Positions 25,024-34,385 are shown, counted from the first letter of the stretch. The stretch: DNA of 64,000 nucleotides from Vreelandella zhaodongensis (GCF_013415115.1 NZ_JACCDD010000002.1:372001-436000); one strand, 5' to 3'. Program-made: numbers and translations. Notes: generated from the letters alone by a model not told the origin.

Positions 25024-25746
25024 TTAACTTCTAAACAAGCGTGAATATTGTGTTTCGTGCAGAGCGCTTGCCAGCGCCACGCCGGGCAGTACCGGGCCAA
25101 GATCATCATCTTCCAGCAACAGTGCCTGGTCGACGGCCGCCACCAGTTCCGTGCGCAGCTGTTCAATCACCCGCTGTGCGGCGGTGTGGCCCAGGGGCAG
25201 TGCTTTGCAAGCTACCGCCAGCTGATTTTCTAGCCACGCCCAGCCAAACCCTAACAGCGCTTGGCGCGGGGGCACGCCCCGCATGTAGGCGGCATAGCTA
25301 AATAGCGTCACATAGCCTGCATGGGTAGGTAATAAAGGCGTCAGACAGCCTTCACTTCGCTCATCCTGGCGGGGTAATAAGTCCAGGCTGCCCAGCAGGC
25401 GCTTAAGTGAAGCGCCCAAGCGGCTGTCTTCGGCGGCGAGTTCAGCGGTTTCTCGGGTAGCTGCCAGCCACTCATCCCACAGGGCGATTGCATCGCTGTC
25501 CTGCTGCTCAAAGGCAGTGTACAAGCGCGCGATCAGCGGCAGTTCACAGCGGGTTAGGCCATCTTCCAGTACGCCAGAAAGCCACTCAGAAAGGCTTTGT
25601 TCATCACTTACCCAGCCTAACTCAAAGGCACTTTCCAGCCCTTGGGAAAACGCAAAGGCACCGATGGGCAGCGCGGGGCTGACCAGCTGCATTAGCCCTA
25701 GCAGGGCTAAATCATGGCTTTCTGGTGCGGCATGCTCAGTGGGCAT
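25024..25746 (-). CDS. ureF: Urease accessory protein UreF
   Basis: A 240-residue all-helical protein, part of the UreD-UreF-UreG nickel delivery complex. The family opening LALLGLMQLVSPALPIGAFAFSQGLESAFELGWV is at residues 13-46, and HAGYVTLFSYAAYMRG further on. The start is uncertain: several in-frame ATG codons lie in the overlapping His-rich 3' end of ureE; 25746 gives a normal N terminus and leaves an ureE stop of 25736 inside ureF, a 11-base overlap. No clear ribosome site, so translation is probably coupled to ureE. Confidence 0.93.
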   Translation of the reverse strand: MPTEHAAPESHDLALLGLMQLVSPALPIGAFAFSQGLESAFELGWVSDEQSLSEWLSGVLEDGLTRCELPLIARLYTAFEQQDSDAIALWDEWLAATRETAELAAEDSRLGASLKRLLGSLDLLPRQDERSEGCLTPLLPTHAGYVTLFSYAAYMRGVPPRQALLGFGWAWLENQLAVACKALPLGHTAAQRVIEQLRTELVAAVDQALLLEDDDLGPVLPGVALASALHETQYSRLFRS

Positions 25747-26260
25747 GATGATGCTCATGCGCGTGTGAATGGTCGTGGTCATGGGAGTGCCCATGACCAT
25801 GAGAATGCCCGCCGCCACCTACTTGGTTATAGGCGCCTGGTTCAGGGTCGAAGGTGGCGTTGTGATGCTCAAGCTTAGCCCCCAGTAGTTCCGCCAGCTC
25901 TTCTAGCACATGGTCGGGTGGAAAACGCACCCAGTCGCCCTTTTCGTCTTCGCCCAGCGCCAGCTGTACATGGCGGTTGCCAAGATGGTACGCCAACCGC
26001 GCTAGAGGCAAACCAGCACTAACTCGCGCGGTCACCACCGGCTCGATGGCGGCACGTATGCGCACCACTTCGCCACTTTCAGCTTTTAAGCCTTCGCCAT
26101 CGCGCAGCACCGGGCCACGGTCTAGAAACAGTCCCAGCTCGCGGCCGCTATCGCTTTGGGCTTTTAGGCGCCCGCGAATGCGCAATTCAAAAGGCAGTGT
26201 CAGCGTGTCGCTGGCGGCGGGCTCTTCCACCGGCCCTAAACGTTCTATCAGTTTCAGCAT
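25736..26260 (-). CDS. ureE: Urease nickel metallochaperone UreE with His-rich tail
   Basis: A 174-residue metallochaperone. The N-terminal peptide-binding domain is followed by the metal-binding domain with GNRHVQLAL containing the conserved His of the dimer interface site. The last 25 residues are an alternating His/Gly/Asp tail of about a dozen histidines, of the kind that stores extra nickel in E. aerogenes-type UreE. It gives up nickel to UreG for urease maturation. The stop overlaps the ureF start. Confidence 0.95.
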   Translation of the reverse strand: MLKLIERLGPVEEPAASDTLTLPFELRIRGRLKAQSDSGRELGLFLDRGPVLRDGEGLKAESGEVVRIRAAIEPVVTARVSAGLPLARLAYHLGNRHVQLALGEDEKGDWVRFPPDHVLEELAELLGAKLEHHNATFDPEPGAYNQVGGGGHSHGHGHSHDHDHSHAHEHHHAH

Positions 26261-26273
26261 AAGGGCTCCTTTA

Positions 26274-27989
26274 TCAGAACAAGTGATAACGCTGGGCTAG
26301 CGGCAGTTCGGTGGCGGGCTCGCAGGTGAGTAGCTCGCCATCGCAGCGCACTTCATAGGTTTGTGGGTCAACGGTGAGCTCTGGGCAGGCGTCGTTGAGC
26401 TTCATATCTTTTTTACGCACGCCGCGCACGTTCTTGCATGCCGACAACGTGCTATGCAGACCCAGGCGCTCTTTAACTCCCGCATCAATGGCTGCTTGGC
26501 TAACAAAGTGTAGCCGGGTTTGGCTGGCGGCCTTTCCAAACGCCCCAAACATAAAGCGATAATGCACCGGCTGAGGGGTAGGAATCGACGCATTGGGGTC
26601 GCCCATGGGCGCCGCCGCAATCATGCCGCCTTTTAAAATCAGCGAGGGCTTAACGCCAAAAAACGCCGGTTTCCAGAGCACTAAGTCGGCCAGCTTGCCA
26701 ACTTCGATGGAACCTACCTCATGGCCAATGCCGTGGGTAATGGCGGGATTAATGGTGTATTTGGCGATATAACGCTTGGCGCGCAGGTTATCAGCGCCCA
26801 ACGCTTCATCTTCAGGCAATAAACCGCGCTGCACTTTCATTTTATGGGCCGTTTGCCAGGTACGGCAGACCACTTCGCCTACGCGCCCCATGGCTTGGGA
26901 ATCCGAGGCAATCATCGAGATCACGCCCAGGTCGTGGAGAATATCTTCGGCAGCGATGGTTTCACGGCGAATACGTGAGTCAGCAAAGGCCACGTCTTCG
27001 GGAATACTGGGGTCCAAGTGGTGGCAGACCATCAACATATCCAGGTGTTCGTCGATGGTGTTAACCGTATAAGGCCGCGTCGGATTAGTGGAGGACGGCA
27101 GCACGTACTCTTTTGAGCAGGCGGTCAGGATATCCGGCGCGTGACCGCCGCCTGCCCCTTCGGTGTGATAGGTGTGAATGCCACGCTCTTTAAACGCCGC
27201 CAGGGTGTCTTCCACAAAGCCGGATTCGTTGAGTGTGTCGGTGTGGATCGCGATCTGCACATCGTACTTTTCTGCCACACTGAGGCAGGTATCAATGGAA
27301 GCAGGTGTGGTGCCCCAGTCTTCGTGGAGCTTGAGCCCCATGGCACCGGCTTCCAGCTGCGCTTCCAACGCTTCCGGCAGGCTGGCATTGCCTTTGCCCA
27401 ACAGGCCAATATTCATCGGCATATCATCCACCGCTTGCAGCATTTTGCCGATATGCCACGCCCCAGGTGTGCAGGTCGTCGCATTAGAGCCCGTTGCAGG
27501 GCCAGTGCCACCGCCCAGCATGGTGGTCACGCCGCTCATCAGCGCTTCTTCAATCTGCTGGGGGCAAATAAAGTGAATATGGGCGTCGATGCCGCCAGCG
27601 GTGAGGATTTTACCTTCACCGGCAATCACTTCGGTGCCGGGGCCAATCACTATATCCACATCCGGCTGGGTATCGGGATTACCTGCCTTGCCAATCGCCG
27701 CGATACGACCGTTTTGCAGGCCGACATCGGCTTTCACAATGCCCCACCAGTCTAAAATCAGCGCGTTGGTAATCACCGTATCCATCACCGAGGCGTCGTT
27801 ACGCTGGCTTTGCCCCATGCCGTCGCGGATGACCTTACCACCGCCGAACTTCACCTCATCGCCGTAGTGGGTAGCGTCTTGCTCCACTTCAATCCACAGC
27901 TCGGTATCACCCAGGCGCACACGGTCGCCCACCGTGGGGCCATACATATCGGCGTAGGCTTGCCGGCTGATTTTGTTAACCGGTTTCAT
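26274..27989 (-). CDS. ureC: Urease alpha subunit (catalytic)
   Basis: A 571-residue subunit of full normal length, carrying the dinickel site. GGIDAHIHF supplies the first two His ligands, [10 protein letters not shown] the Lys that is carbamylated to bridge the nickels, and [11 protein letters not shown] and GHAPD further ligands; the flap region has [22 protein letters not shown] with the catalytic His. It hydrolyses urea to ammonia and carbamate in the cytoplasm. Start overlaps the ureB stop by 4 bases. All key residues are present, so the enzyme should be active. Confidence 0.98.
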   Translation of the reverse strand: MKPVNKISRQAYADMYGPTVGDRVRLGDTELWIEVEQDATHYGDEVKFGGGKVIRDGMGQSQRNDASVMDTVITNALILDWWGIVKADVGLQNGRIAAIGKAGNPDTQPDVDIVIGPGTEVIAGEGKILTAGGIDAHIHFICPQQIEEALMSGVTTMLGGGTGPATGSNATTCTPGAWHIGKMLQAVDDMPMNIGLLGKGNASLPEALEAQLEAGAMGLKLHEDWGTTPASIDTCLSVAEKYDVQIAIHTDTLNESGFVEDTLAAFKERGIHTYHTEGAGGGHAPDILTACSKEYVLPSSTNPTRPYTVNTIDEHLDMLMVCHHLDPSIPEDVAFADSRIRRETIAAEDILHDLGVISMIASDSQAMGRVGEVVCRTWQTAHKMKVQRGLLPEDEALGADNLRAKRYIAKYTINPAITHGIGHEVGSIEVGKLADLVLWKPAFFGVKPSLILKGGMIAAAPMGDPNASIPTPQPVHYRFMFGAFGKAASQTRLHFVSQAAIDAGVKERLGLHSTLSACKNVRGVRKKDMKLNDACPELTVDPQTYEVRCDGELLTCEPATELPLAQRYHLF

Positions 27990-28321
27990 TGTTTATCTCC
28001 ATCGAGCGCACCCATCACATCGCCACGGAAGCCGTAAATTTCGCGCTTACCGACGAAGGGAATTAGCGTAACCTCGCGGGTCTGGCCAGGCTCAAAGCGA
28101 ATCGCGGTGCCCGCTGCCACATCTAAGCGAAAGCCACGGGATTTGCTGCGATCAAATACCAACGCGGGATTGGCTTCCGCGAAGTGGTAGTGAGAGCCGA
28201 TCTGAATGGGGCGGTCGCCGGTATTGGCCACCTCTACAGTGATTCGCTCGCGTCCCACGCATAGCTCAATATCACCGTCTTTTAACTGATACTGTCCTGG
28301 AATCATTGGGCCGGAAATCAT
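27986..28321 (-). CDS. ureB: Urease beta subunit
   Basis: A 111-residue structural subunit. The opening [47 protein letters not shown] and the end [11 protein letters not shown] are the usual UreB sequence. Overlaps ureC; 23 bases separate it from ureA. Confidence 0.97.
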   Translation of the reverse strand: MISGPMIPGQYQLKDGDIELCVGRERITVEVANTGDRPIQIGSHYHFAEANPALVFDRSKSRGFRLDVAAGTAIRFEPGQTREVTLIPFVGKREIYGFRGDVMGALDGDKQ

Positions 28322-28344
28322 GGCAGCCTCCTGGTTGCTGACGA

Positions 28345-28647
28345 CTAGTTGATTGGCGTGTGAACGGTCACGAGTTTGGTGCCGTCCGGAAAGGTGGCTT
28401 CTACCTGCACTTCATCAACCATTTCCGCCACGCCATCCATCACGTCATCACGGCTAAGGATTTCACGGCCGTAGCTCATTAAATCGGCAACGCTTCTGCC
28501 GTCACGGGCACCTTCGATAATTTCAAAGCTGATCAGCGCCACGGCTTCGGGATAGTTAAGTTTTAGGCCGCGAGCTTTGCGGCGCTCGGCAAGCTGGGCG
28601 GCAGAAAACAGCAGCAGCTTATCTTTGTCTCGTGGGGTCAGTTCCAT
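28345..28647 (-). CDS. ureA: Urease gamma subunit
   Basis: A 100-residue structural subunit starting [23 protein letters not shown], the normal UreA N terminus; GGAG lies 5 bases before this ATG. A start 12 codons upstream was rejected. It is the first gene of ureABCEFG and has its own sigma-54/NtrC-type control region at 28761-28900. Confidence 0.97.
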   Translation of the reverse strand: MELTPRDKDKLLLFSAAQLAERRKARGLKLNYPEAVALISFEIIEGARDGRSVADLMSYGREILSRDDVMDGVAEMVDEVQVEATFPDGTKLVTVHTPIN

Positions 28648-28760
28648 GGGGGCTCCATTGGCTTGATCAGTGGGAGCGCTCAACAGAAACGACGGTGCAG
28701 GATTCGGAACAACGCTCCCAGACTATCGAAAATCGAGCACACCTATTTGAAGCAATGTAG

Positions 28761-28776
28761 CGCAACCGTCGTACCA
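28761..28776 (-). promoter_or_regulatory. Sigma-54 promoter of ureABCEFG
   Basis: Minus-strand TGGTACGACGGTTGCG matches TGGCACG-N4-TTGCW at 10 of 12 positions with exact GG-N10-GC spacing. Predicted start site about 28750, a leader of about 103 bases. Confidence 0.75.
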
Positions 28777-28853
28777 AAATGGTGAATAAGAAAAATAACC
28801 AATATTATTCAACATCTTACAAAAAACTGAAATTATCTTTGTCGCGCTAAAAT

Positions 28854-28900
28854 TGCACCAAGCTAATTAATCACCCCCTCATTCGCACCAAAGTAGTGCG
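28854..28900 (-). promoter_or_regulatory. Two NtrC-like sites upstream of ureA
   Basis: The site CGCACCAAAGTAGTGCG (28884-28900) fits the NtrC palindrome TGCACCA-N3-TGGTGCA at 11 of 14 positions. A second, weaker site at 28854-28870 has one perfect half, TGCACCA. Centres are 30 bp apart, at about -112 and -142 from the predicted sigma-54 start. Confidence 0.68.
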
Positions 28901-28982
28901 ATCAACCATCGTCAACCGCTATCCCCTTGCTGTTTCCGCATAATAATTAGCGCGATAAGGATAACTGCCTATGGATCCAAAG

Positions 28983-29001
28983 TGGAATAATTCTCATTAC
29001 T
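28983..29001 (+). promoter_or_regulatory. Candidate Fur box of the TonB receptor gene
   Basis: TGGAATAATTCTCATTACT, 42 bases before the receptor ATG, contains the Fur core ATAATTCTCATT and agrees with the 19-bp consensus at about 11 positions. Iron repression is expected for this gene type. Confidence 0.5.
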
Positions 29002-29042
29002 AAAACCAAATCTTGGCAACACCCTCTTTGGAAAACCACTCC

Positions 29043-31187
29043 ATGCCTTTTTCATATCGACTCACATGCACTGCCCTTATCCTTTCCTATCCCTTGCTTG
29101 CCTTCGCTGACGTTCCTGACGAAACATTAGACAATTTGTTAGTGACCGGTGAGCGCCTCACTTCCAACAGTGAAGGAACACAACGCTACACAGTTCCCGC
29201 TAGCCGAAGTGCCGTAGGGCTTTCATTGACGCCACGCGAGACCCCTCAATCAACGAGTGTTATTACTCGCCAACAAATCGACGATCGTGCTGTACAAACA
29301 GGGGGAGATGTTTTAGCCCAAGTACCTGGCATTTCGCCAAGCCGAGCTGACAGCAACCGTATTAGCTATGCCGCGCGTGGTTTCTCAATACGCAGCGTCC
29401 AGTTTGACGGACTAAACATCCCGCTTAGCCACTTTTGGAATTTTGGCGATACCGACTGGGATGCGGCGATTTATGACCGAGTTGAGGTGGTTCGGGGGGC
29501 AACCGGTTTGTTGACCGGCGCTGGCGAGCCCTCGGCAAGCGTTAACTTCATTCGCAAACGACCACTACCAGAGGCTGCCGCGTCTGTCTCCGCAGGCATC
29601 GGCCGTTGGGATCGTCGTCGTGCAACTGCTGATGTGTCGGTACCGTTAAGCAGTGATGGTACGACAGGCGCTCGTTTTGTCGTGGCCAAAGGCCAGAGCG
29701 ATAGCTTTATCTCTCATCTCGAAGATAGCCATGAGACGCTTTATGGCGTTATCAGCAGCGAACTTACACCCGCTACTCAACTGACAGCAGGTGTTGAATA
29801 TCAGCACAACGAAACGGTCGGCGCAGGGGCCAGTGTCCCGGCCTTTTATGCTGACGGTAGCCGAACGGACTTTGACCGCAGCGCATCGAACAACACCCAC
29901 TGGTCAACGTTTTATAACGAGACCACCCGCGTGTTTGCTGACCTTAGCCACCAACTGGATAACGGCTGGACGTTACGCGCCGCCGTTAGCCATAACGATG
30001 GCAACTACGGTATGGAATACCTCTATCGCGGCGGCTTCCCAGACAGGGAGACAGGTCTCGGTATGTCCAGCTCCTTCTTGAATTACCGCGGCAATCGTAC
30101 TCAACAAACCGTGAACGTTACGGCCGAAGGTGATTTCAGCTTATTCGGCCGTCAACATGAGCTGGGCATTGGCTGGATGCATAATAAGGATGACTTTGAG
30201 ATAAAACTGGCCACGCCTGTTGGTGCGCCGCCCTCCACGGGTAGTTACTTTAATTGGCGAGACAGTGTGGTGGCCAAGCCTCAGTGGGGAGCGTTCAATA
30301 GCTCGGATAAGATGCAGGTAACGCAAAGTGGTGGCTATATGGTGTCGCGCTTTTCGCTGAGTGACCCGCTTAATCTCATTTTAGGCGTACGCCTGAGCGA
30401 TTGGGAACTGGATCAGACCTACTATGGAACTGAGCGGCAATACCGGTACAGCAATGAATTAACGCCTTATGCGGGCATTATTTACGATATTAATGACTAC
30501 GCGTCTGTTTACGCGAGTTATACCGAGATTTTCCAGTCTCAGAATGCCCGGCGTGAGGATGGCTCTCTACTCGATCCCATCCAGGGTCGTAGCTATGAGC
30601 TAGGCGCTAAGGCAACCCTTCTGAATGGCCAACTAGATAGCAGCATTGCGCTGTTTAGAACGGATCAAAACAACGTCGCTGAAGCTATTCCTGGCGTTGA
30701 CGTAATCGGCCAGCCTGGAACGTCAGCCCACCGTAGTGTCGATGGAAACCAGGTCAATGGCGTAGAGGTCGAGTTGATTGGCGAAGTGGCGACTGGCTGG
30801 AACCTGAGTGCCAGCTACACGCTTGCCAATGCAGAAAATGCCGACGGCAAGCGCACCAATACCTCTCACCCACGCCAACAGATCAAACTGTTTACCACCT
30901 ACCAACTGCCGGGCGCATGGAGTGGCTTAACACTAGGAGGCGGGGCACGCTGGCAAAGCGATATTTGGCGGAACACGTCCAGTCCCAATGGGCAGGTGAA
31001 GGTTGGGCAAGACGCTTACGCCGTTGCTGATCTGATGGCACGCTATCGCTTCAACGATCAATTAAGCGCGCAATTGAACATCAATAATGTGTTTGATAAG
31101 GACTACTACGAGCAAATTGGTTTCTACAGCCAATACTGGATTGGCGAACCTCGTAGCGCCGTTATGTCCATCAACTGGGATTGGTGA
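29043..31187 (+). CDS. TonB-dependent ferric-siderophore receptor
   Basis: A 714-residue outer-membrane receptor. Signal peptide residues 1-20 (MPFSYRLTCTALILSYPLLA). The plug domain shows TPRETPQSTSVITRQQIDDR, GGDVLAQVPGIS and YDRVEVVRGATGLLTGAGEPSASVNFIRKRP, the pattern of hydroxamate and pyoverdine-type siderophore receptors (FhuE/FpvA class). The 22-strand barrel ends in a C-terminal aromatic (NWDW). There is no extra N-terminal signalling domain, so no FecIR-type control. ATG 29043 was preferred over a TTG 10 codons upstream. It is transcribed opposite to the urease genes on either side and belongs with the iron genes at 31259-33346. Confidence 0.93.
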   Translation: MPFSYRLTCTALILSYPLLAFADVPDETLDNLLVTGERLTSNSEGTQRYTVPASRSAVGLSLTPRETPQSTSVITRQQIDDRAVQTGGDVLAQVPGISPSRADSNRISYAARGFSIRSVQFDGLNIPLSHFWNFGDTDWDAAIYDRVEVVRGATGLLTGAGEPSASVNFIRKRPLPEAAASVSAGIGRWDRRRATADVSVPLSSDGTTGARFVVAKGQSDSFISHLEDSHETLYGVISSELTPATQLTAGVEYQHNETVGAGASVPAFYADGSRTDFDRSASNNTHWSTFYNETTRVFADLSHQLDNGWTLRAAVSHNDGNYGMEYLYRGGFPDRETGLGMSSSFLNYRGNRTQQTVNVTAEGDFSLFGRQHELGIGWMHNKDDFEIKLATPVGAPPSTGSYFNWRDSVVAKPQWGAFNSSDKMQVTQSGGYMVSRFSLSDPLNLILGVRLSDWELDQTYYGTERQYRYSNELTPYAGIIYDINDYASVYASYTEIFQSQNARREDGSLLDPIQGRSYELGAKATLLNGQLDSSIALFRTDQNNVAEAIPGVDVIGQPGTSAHRSVDGNQVNGVEVELIGEVATGWNLSASYTLANAENADGKRTNTSHPRQQIKLFTTYQLPGAWSGLTLGGGARWQSDIWRNTSSPNGQVKVGQDAYAVADLMARYRFNDQLSAQLNINNVFDKDYYEQIGFYSQYWIGEPRSAVMSINWDW

Positions 31188-31258
31188 GTGATCGAAGCTA
31201 TTTGCCCTTGGGGATGCGCAGATTAAGCACGTATCGGCGCTTGCAAGCGCTGGGTTGA

Positions 31259-31534
31259 CTACTGCCACTGGCGGTGACGCTCAATCACCGCCAGACCAAC
31301 AAATACACACCCTGCCGAGATACTTAGGCAGCCTAGCCACAGTGTTATTGCAAGCCCTGTGCTCCAGGTTTCCATTGCCAACCAAAGCGGCCCACCTAGT
31401 ACCGCGCTTCCCACCCAGGACCAAGGTTTTTGCTGAACAGACTTAAAGCCGCAACGGCGGCGATGGCGGCTATCCGATAGCGCAATTAACGCAAAACCCA
31501 GCGTACAGAGTGCCAGAATCGTGATGAGCATCAT
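31259..31534 (-). CDS. DUF3325 family small membrane protein
   Basis: A 91-residue protein with three hydrophobic segments (MMLITILALCTLGFALIALS, WVGSAVLGGPLWLAME, ITLWLGCLSISAGCVFVGLAVI). Size, hydrophobic pattern and position after a PepSY gene match DUF3325 proteins found in siderophore uptake operons. Overlaps the PepSY stop by 4 bases. Function unknown. Confidence 0.75.
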   Translation of the reverse strand: MMLITILALCTLGFALIALSDSRHRRRCGFKSVQQKPWSWVGSAVLGGPLWLAMETWSTGLAITLWLGCLSISAGCVFVGLAVIERHRQWQ

Positions 31535-33078
31535 GATGCCACCTGAATGGGCTGCACACGGGAAAGCGCTTTTTTAGCGGCTCGTCTCATCTGCCATCCG
31601 ATGATCAGCGCGCCGACTAAGCACATCAGGTCAACGCTAACGCGCTGCCAATTACTTGCAGCTAGGTCATCTAGAACGCTGTAGGAGGGGGTTAAAACAT
31701 TCAGTAGCGGCAGGCAAAGCAACAAGATAACGGTCAGCGTTAGCTGTTCCCGCCACGCCTGTGAGGCAGAGCGCCTTAAGACCGCATGTAGCAACGCGAG
31801 CAGCCAGGCGGCAAAGAAAATGTGGATTTCCCATTGAGCACGCCCACTAAGCGCCACCGGTAAAAGTCGGTTGCTGACGAAAAAGGCCAATACTGCAATC
31901 GGCATGCCGACCAGCGTCGCTATGTTAAGCCGCTCGACACACCATATCCCCACCACACTGCCCTTCTTGTACTTACGCTTTGACGTCCATAGCAATAGCC
32001 CGGTTGCCACCATGCCACACCCAGCAGCGCCCAACGCAAAATAGATCCAGCGCATACCCCAGTCGGCAAAACGTCCTGCATGCAACCCCACCATAACGCC
32101 GTGTGCTTGTTCATCAACACGTTGCGACTGAGTCTCTGCTAACAACGCGCCCAAACTTGCCTCATAGATGCGTTGTGGGCGGTGTGCCGATAACGCCTCG
32201 TGGGCACTCTGCCATACCACGACACGCGCACCTGCATCACCGGGATGACTGACCCTCACGGACTGCACCGGCTTCTGCCAATATCTTTCGGCATCGCTGA
32301 CCAGCTCGCCAAGGGCGTGTAACGCTGCGGGCTGCCCTGTGGCTGAGTCAGAGAGGGGAAAGGCATGCAGTTCACTGATCGCTTGGCGACGTTCATCAGC
32401 ATCGGGAAATGCGCGTTCTACTCCCCAAGGCATATAGAGTGACATGAGCGTTATCAAGCCGGTATAGGTAATCATTAGCTGAAAAGGCAGCGTTAAGACA
32501 GAAAATGCATTGTGAGCATCTAGCCAGCTACGGGCGCCCTTCTGGGGTCGGAAAGCAAAAAAATCGCGCAGAATTTTTTTATGGGTTATCACGCCGCTGA
32601 TGATTGCCACGAACATCATCATGGTGGCGATACCAATGATCCAGCGGCCATAGACGGCGGGGAGGTGATGCAATTGAAAATGGAATCGGTAGAAAAAATC
32701 CCCCCCACGCGTTTCACGCGGGGTTACCAACGCCAGGGTGGTTGGGTCCAGCACCACCTGCTCTCTCCCATCCGCCCCAAACCAAACGGCTGTCGAGACC
32801 GACATGCGCTCATTAGGAAAGGTAATCTGCCAGCTTCTCGCTGATGAGGCATGTTCAGCAAGATAGTGCTGCCAGTAATCAGCCAGACGTCGGTTCTCCC
32901 ACTCAGCGTTCGCGGCGACACTCGGTAGTTCGGGCTGCATCCAAAACGAGATGCTCTCTTTGAAGTAACTCAGTGTTCCCGTCAGAAAAACGGCAAACAG
33001 CAGCCAAGCGGCTAACAAGCCACACCATGTGTGCAGCTGAGCCATGTTACGCCTCACGCTGTGCTTAGTGGATGCCAT
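31531..33078 (-). CDS. PepSY-associated membrane protein, probable periplasmic ferric-siderophore reductase type
   Basis: A 515-residue inner-membrane protein. It opens with the family segment RRNMAQLHTWCGLLAAWLLFAVFLTGTLSYFKESISFW; the His in this helix and HLPAVYGRWIIGIATMMMFVAIISGVITHKKILRDFF and LHAGRFADWGMRWIYFALGAAGCGMVATGLLLWT carry the conserved histidines expected to bind haem. PepSY_TM proteins such as FoxB/FegB occur with TonB receptors and are thought to reduce the iron-siderophore. The operon is DUF3649-PepSY-DUF3325, minus strand. Reductase activity is inferred from family and context. Confidence 0.85.
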   Translation of the reverse strand: MASTKHSVRRNMAQLHTWCGLLAAWLLFAVFLTGTLSYFKESISFWMQPELPSVAANAEWENRRLADYWQHYLAEHASSARSWQITFPNERMSVSTAVWFGADGREQVVLDPTTLALVTPRETRGGDFFYRFHFQLHHLPAVYGRWIIGIATMMMFVAIISGVITHKKILRDFFAFRPQKGARSWLDAHNAFSVLTLPFQLMITYTGLITLMSLYMPWGVERAFPDADERRQAISELHAFPLSDSATGQPAALHALGELVSDAERYWQKPVQSVRVSHPGDAGARVVVWQSAHEALSAHRPQRIYEASLGALLAETQSQRVDEQAHGVMVGLHAGRFADWGMRWIYFALGAAGCGMVATGLLLWTSKRKYKKGSVVGIWCVERLNIATLVGMPIAVLAFFVSNRLLPVALSGRAQWEIHIFFAAWLLALLHAVLRRSASQAWREQLTLTVILLLCLPLLNVLTPSYSVLDDLAASNWQRVSVDLMCLVGALIIGWQMRRAAKKALSRVQPIQVAS

Positions 33079-33346
33079 AGCTAACTACCAACAGTAGGCC
33101 GCAAGCAGCGAGACCAATAGCGCCCCAAAGGCGTACTAGGCTCGGCGTGATAAACGACCAGGTAGCCACGCCCGCCCAAATAATGAAGCTCCCCATCATT
33201 CCGATACGCAGAGACATCATAATATCTAGCGGTAAGCTAAGCGCGGCTACCGAGAACAGTGCAGCGACTATATAGCCGCCAAGCGTCGCGGCCAGGATGC
33301 GGAAGAAAAGCACCCAATAAGAGGGGAGTGAAACGTTGGACAACAT
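33065..33346 (-). CDS. DUF3649 family small membrane protein
   Basis: A 93-residue protein with three hydrophobic segments (FFRILAATLGGYIVAALFSVAALSLPL, SLRIGMMGSFIIWAGVATWSFI, LWGAIGLAACGLLLVVSYGIH), the DUF3649 pattern. It is the first gene of the small iron operon and overlaps the PepSY gene by 14 bases. Function unknown. Confidence 0.77.
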   Translation of the reverse strand: MLSNVSLPSYWVLFFRILAATLGGYIVAALFSVAALSLPLDIMMSLRIGMMGSFIIWAGVATWSFITPSLVRLWGAIGLAACGLLLVVSYGIH

Positions 33347-33380
33347 TGCGCATCTCGGTGCGAGCCATAAATCACCACTT

Positions 33381-33407
33381 TAATGCAAAAGCTTTTCATT
33401 TGCATTA
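33381..33407 (-). promoter_or_regulatory. AT-rich inverted repeat upstream of the DUF3649 operon
   Basis: Arms TAATGCAAA and TTTGCATTA around AGCTTTTCA; the centre also holds the palindrome AAAAGCTTTT. It lies 35 bases before the DUF3649 start, in promoter position. It could be a repressor site (Fur is a natural candidate) but the match to the Fur box is poor. Confidence 0.45.
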
Positions 33408-33443
33408 GTGTAAGTAACTTATTTAGCACCTGCTGCACAACGT

Positions 33444-34328
33444 TTAGGTTAACCAAATGCGCGGTGTGTGGGCGGCACGTGAGATCCAGCGCGGGCGTAA
33501 TAGGTGCCAGGCCTGTTCACACAGCGCCCAGGCTTCATTACGGGAGTTTCCAAGGTAGCGCAGCAGCAGAACGCCATGGCGTACGGTAACTGCCCAGCGA
33601 GGGTTGTCCGGCAGCGCTTCGCGTAGCTCATCAACCGCCGCACCGGCATCTTCTAAACCAACCACCCACAAAGTGGCTTGCACTGTGGCGCCCCCCTGTC
33701 CCCAGCGCCCGTTAAAACGCGGATGTGCTGGGTCTAACGGTTGGCGTTCAAGCCACAGCGGCTTGCCATCCAGGGTTAAACGAAAGTGCTGCTCAATACG
33801 GCCTGATACATAGGGTAGCTCACTTGCTGGGCGGCCCAGCGCCATGATTTCCCAGCCCAGGCAGCGGGCATTGCCATTCAGCGCAATATGCGTTCGCTGG
33901 GTGCCCTTAGAGCCGTCAAAGGCAATGGTTTCCTGGGGCAACCATTCAAGGATGCCGCCATCTTCCACGTTAAGTTCGGTATTTTGGTTCCAAGCGACGC
34001 CCTGGCTGTCAGCTTTATAAAGCTTGTTGGCCGCAGGTGTGGTGAGCAGCGCGTGGGCACCACGCTCGATGTGGGCGCTAATCGTTAGTGCATCCCCGCT
34101 GACCAAGCCGCCGGGCGGGTGCAACACGTACACATGGCAGGCTTCTGTGCTGCCTTCAGGGTAAAACGGGCGCTGCACTCTCAGCGGCCCCTGGTGACGC
34201 GCTTGTATCAGCCGTGTTGTGCCATCGCGGTTGGCAAAGCGAAGCGCCAGCGATGCCGCCCAATGGCGCTCTTCGTCAAAGCGGTGACCCGAGCCAGCGG
34301 CAGGTGTCGCGAGTTCGCACAGAATCAT
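33444..34328 (-). CDS. ureD: Urease accessory protein UreD (UreH)
   Basis: A 294-residue scaffold protein of the UreD-F-G nickel insertion complex. Typical segments: WAASLALRFANRDGTTRLIQARHQGPLRVQRPFYPEG, CHVYVLHPPGGLVSGDALTI, LLTTPAANKLYKAD and ILEWLPQETIAFDGSK. Normally ureD directly precedes ureA; here 4.7 kb of iron-uptake genes lie between. It has its own sigma-54/NtrC-type upstream region (34370-34507), which fits with independent but shared control. Intact in length, so it should still work in trans. Confidence 0.95.
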   Translation of the reverse strand: MILCELATPAAGSGHRFDEERHWAASLALRFANRDGTTRLIQARHQGPLRVQRPFYPEGSTEACHVYVLHPPGGLVSGDALTISAHIERGAHALLTTPAANKLYKADSQGVAWNQNTELNVEDGGILEWLPQETIAFDGSKGTQRTHIALNGNARCLGWEIMALGRPASELPYVSGRIEQHFRLTLDGKPLWLERQPLDPAHPRFNGRWGQGGATVQATLWVVGLEDAGAAVDELREALPDNPRWAVTVRHGVLLLRYLGNSRNEAWALCEQAWHLLRPRWISRAAHTPRIWLT

Positions 34329-34369
34329 GGGAGCGTTTGCTTCCTGTTAATCAACATTTCAACTTGAAA

Positions 34370-34385
34370 TGCAAGGAATGCGCCA
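34370..34385 (-). promoter_or_regulatory. Sigma-54 promoter of ureD
   Basis: Minus-strand TGGCGCATTCCTTGCA matches the -24/-12 consensus at 10 of 12 positions. Apart from two bases in the spacer it is identical to the urtA promoter. Predicted start about 34359, 31 bases before the ureD ATG. Confidence 0.75.

Noticed and set aside
28681..28860. Riboswitch or structured leader ahead of ureA
   Set aside because: No conserved metabolite-binding layout was seen (no nickel or guanidine type motifs recognised); the sigma-54/NtrC signals explain the region.
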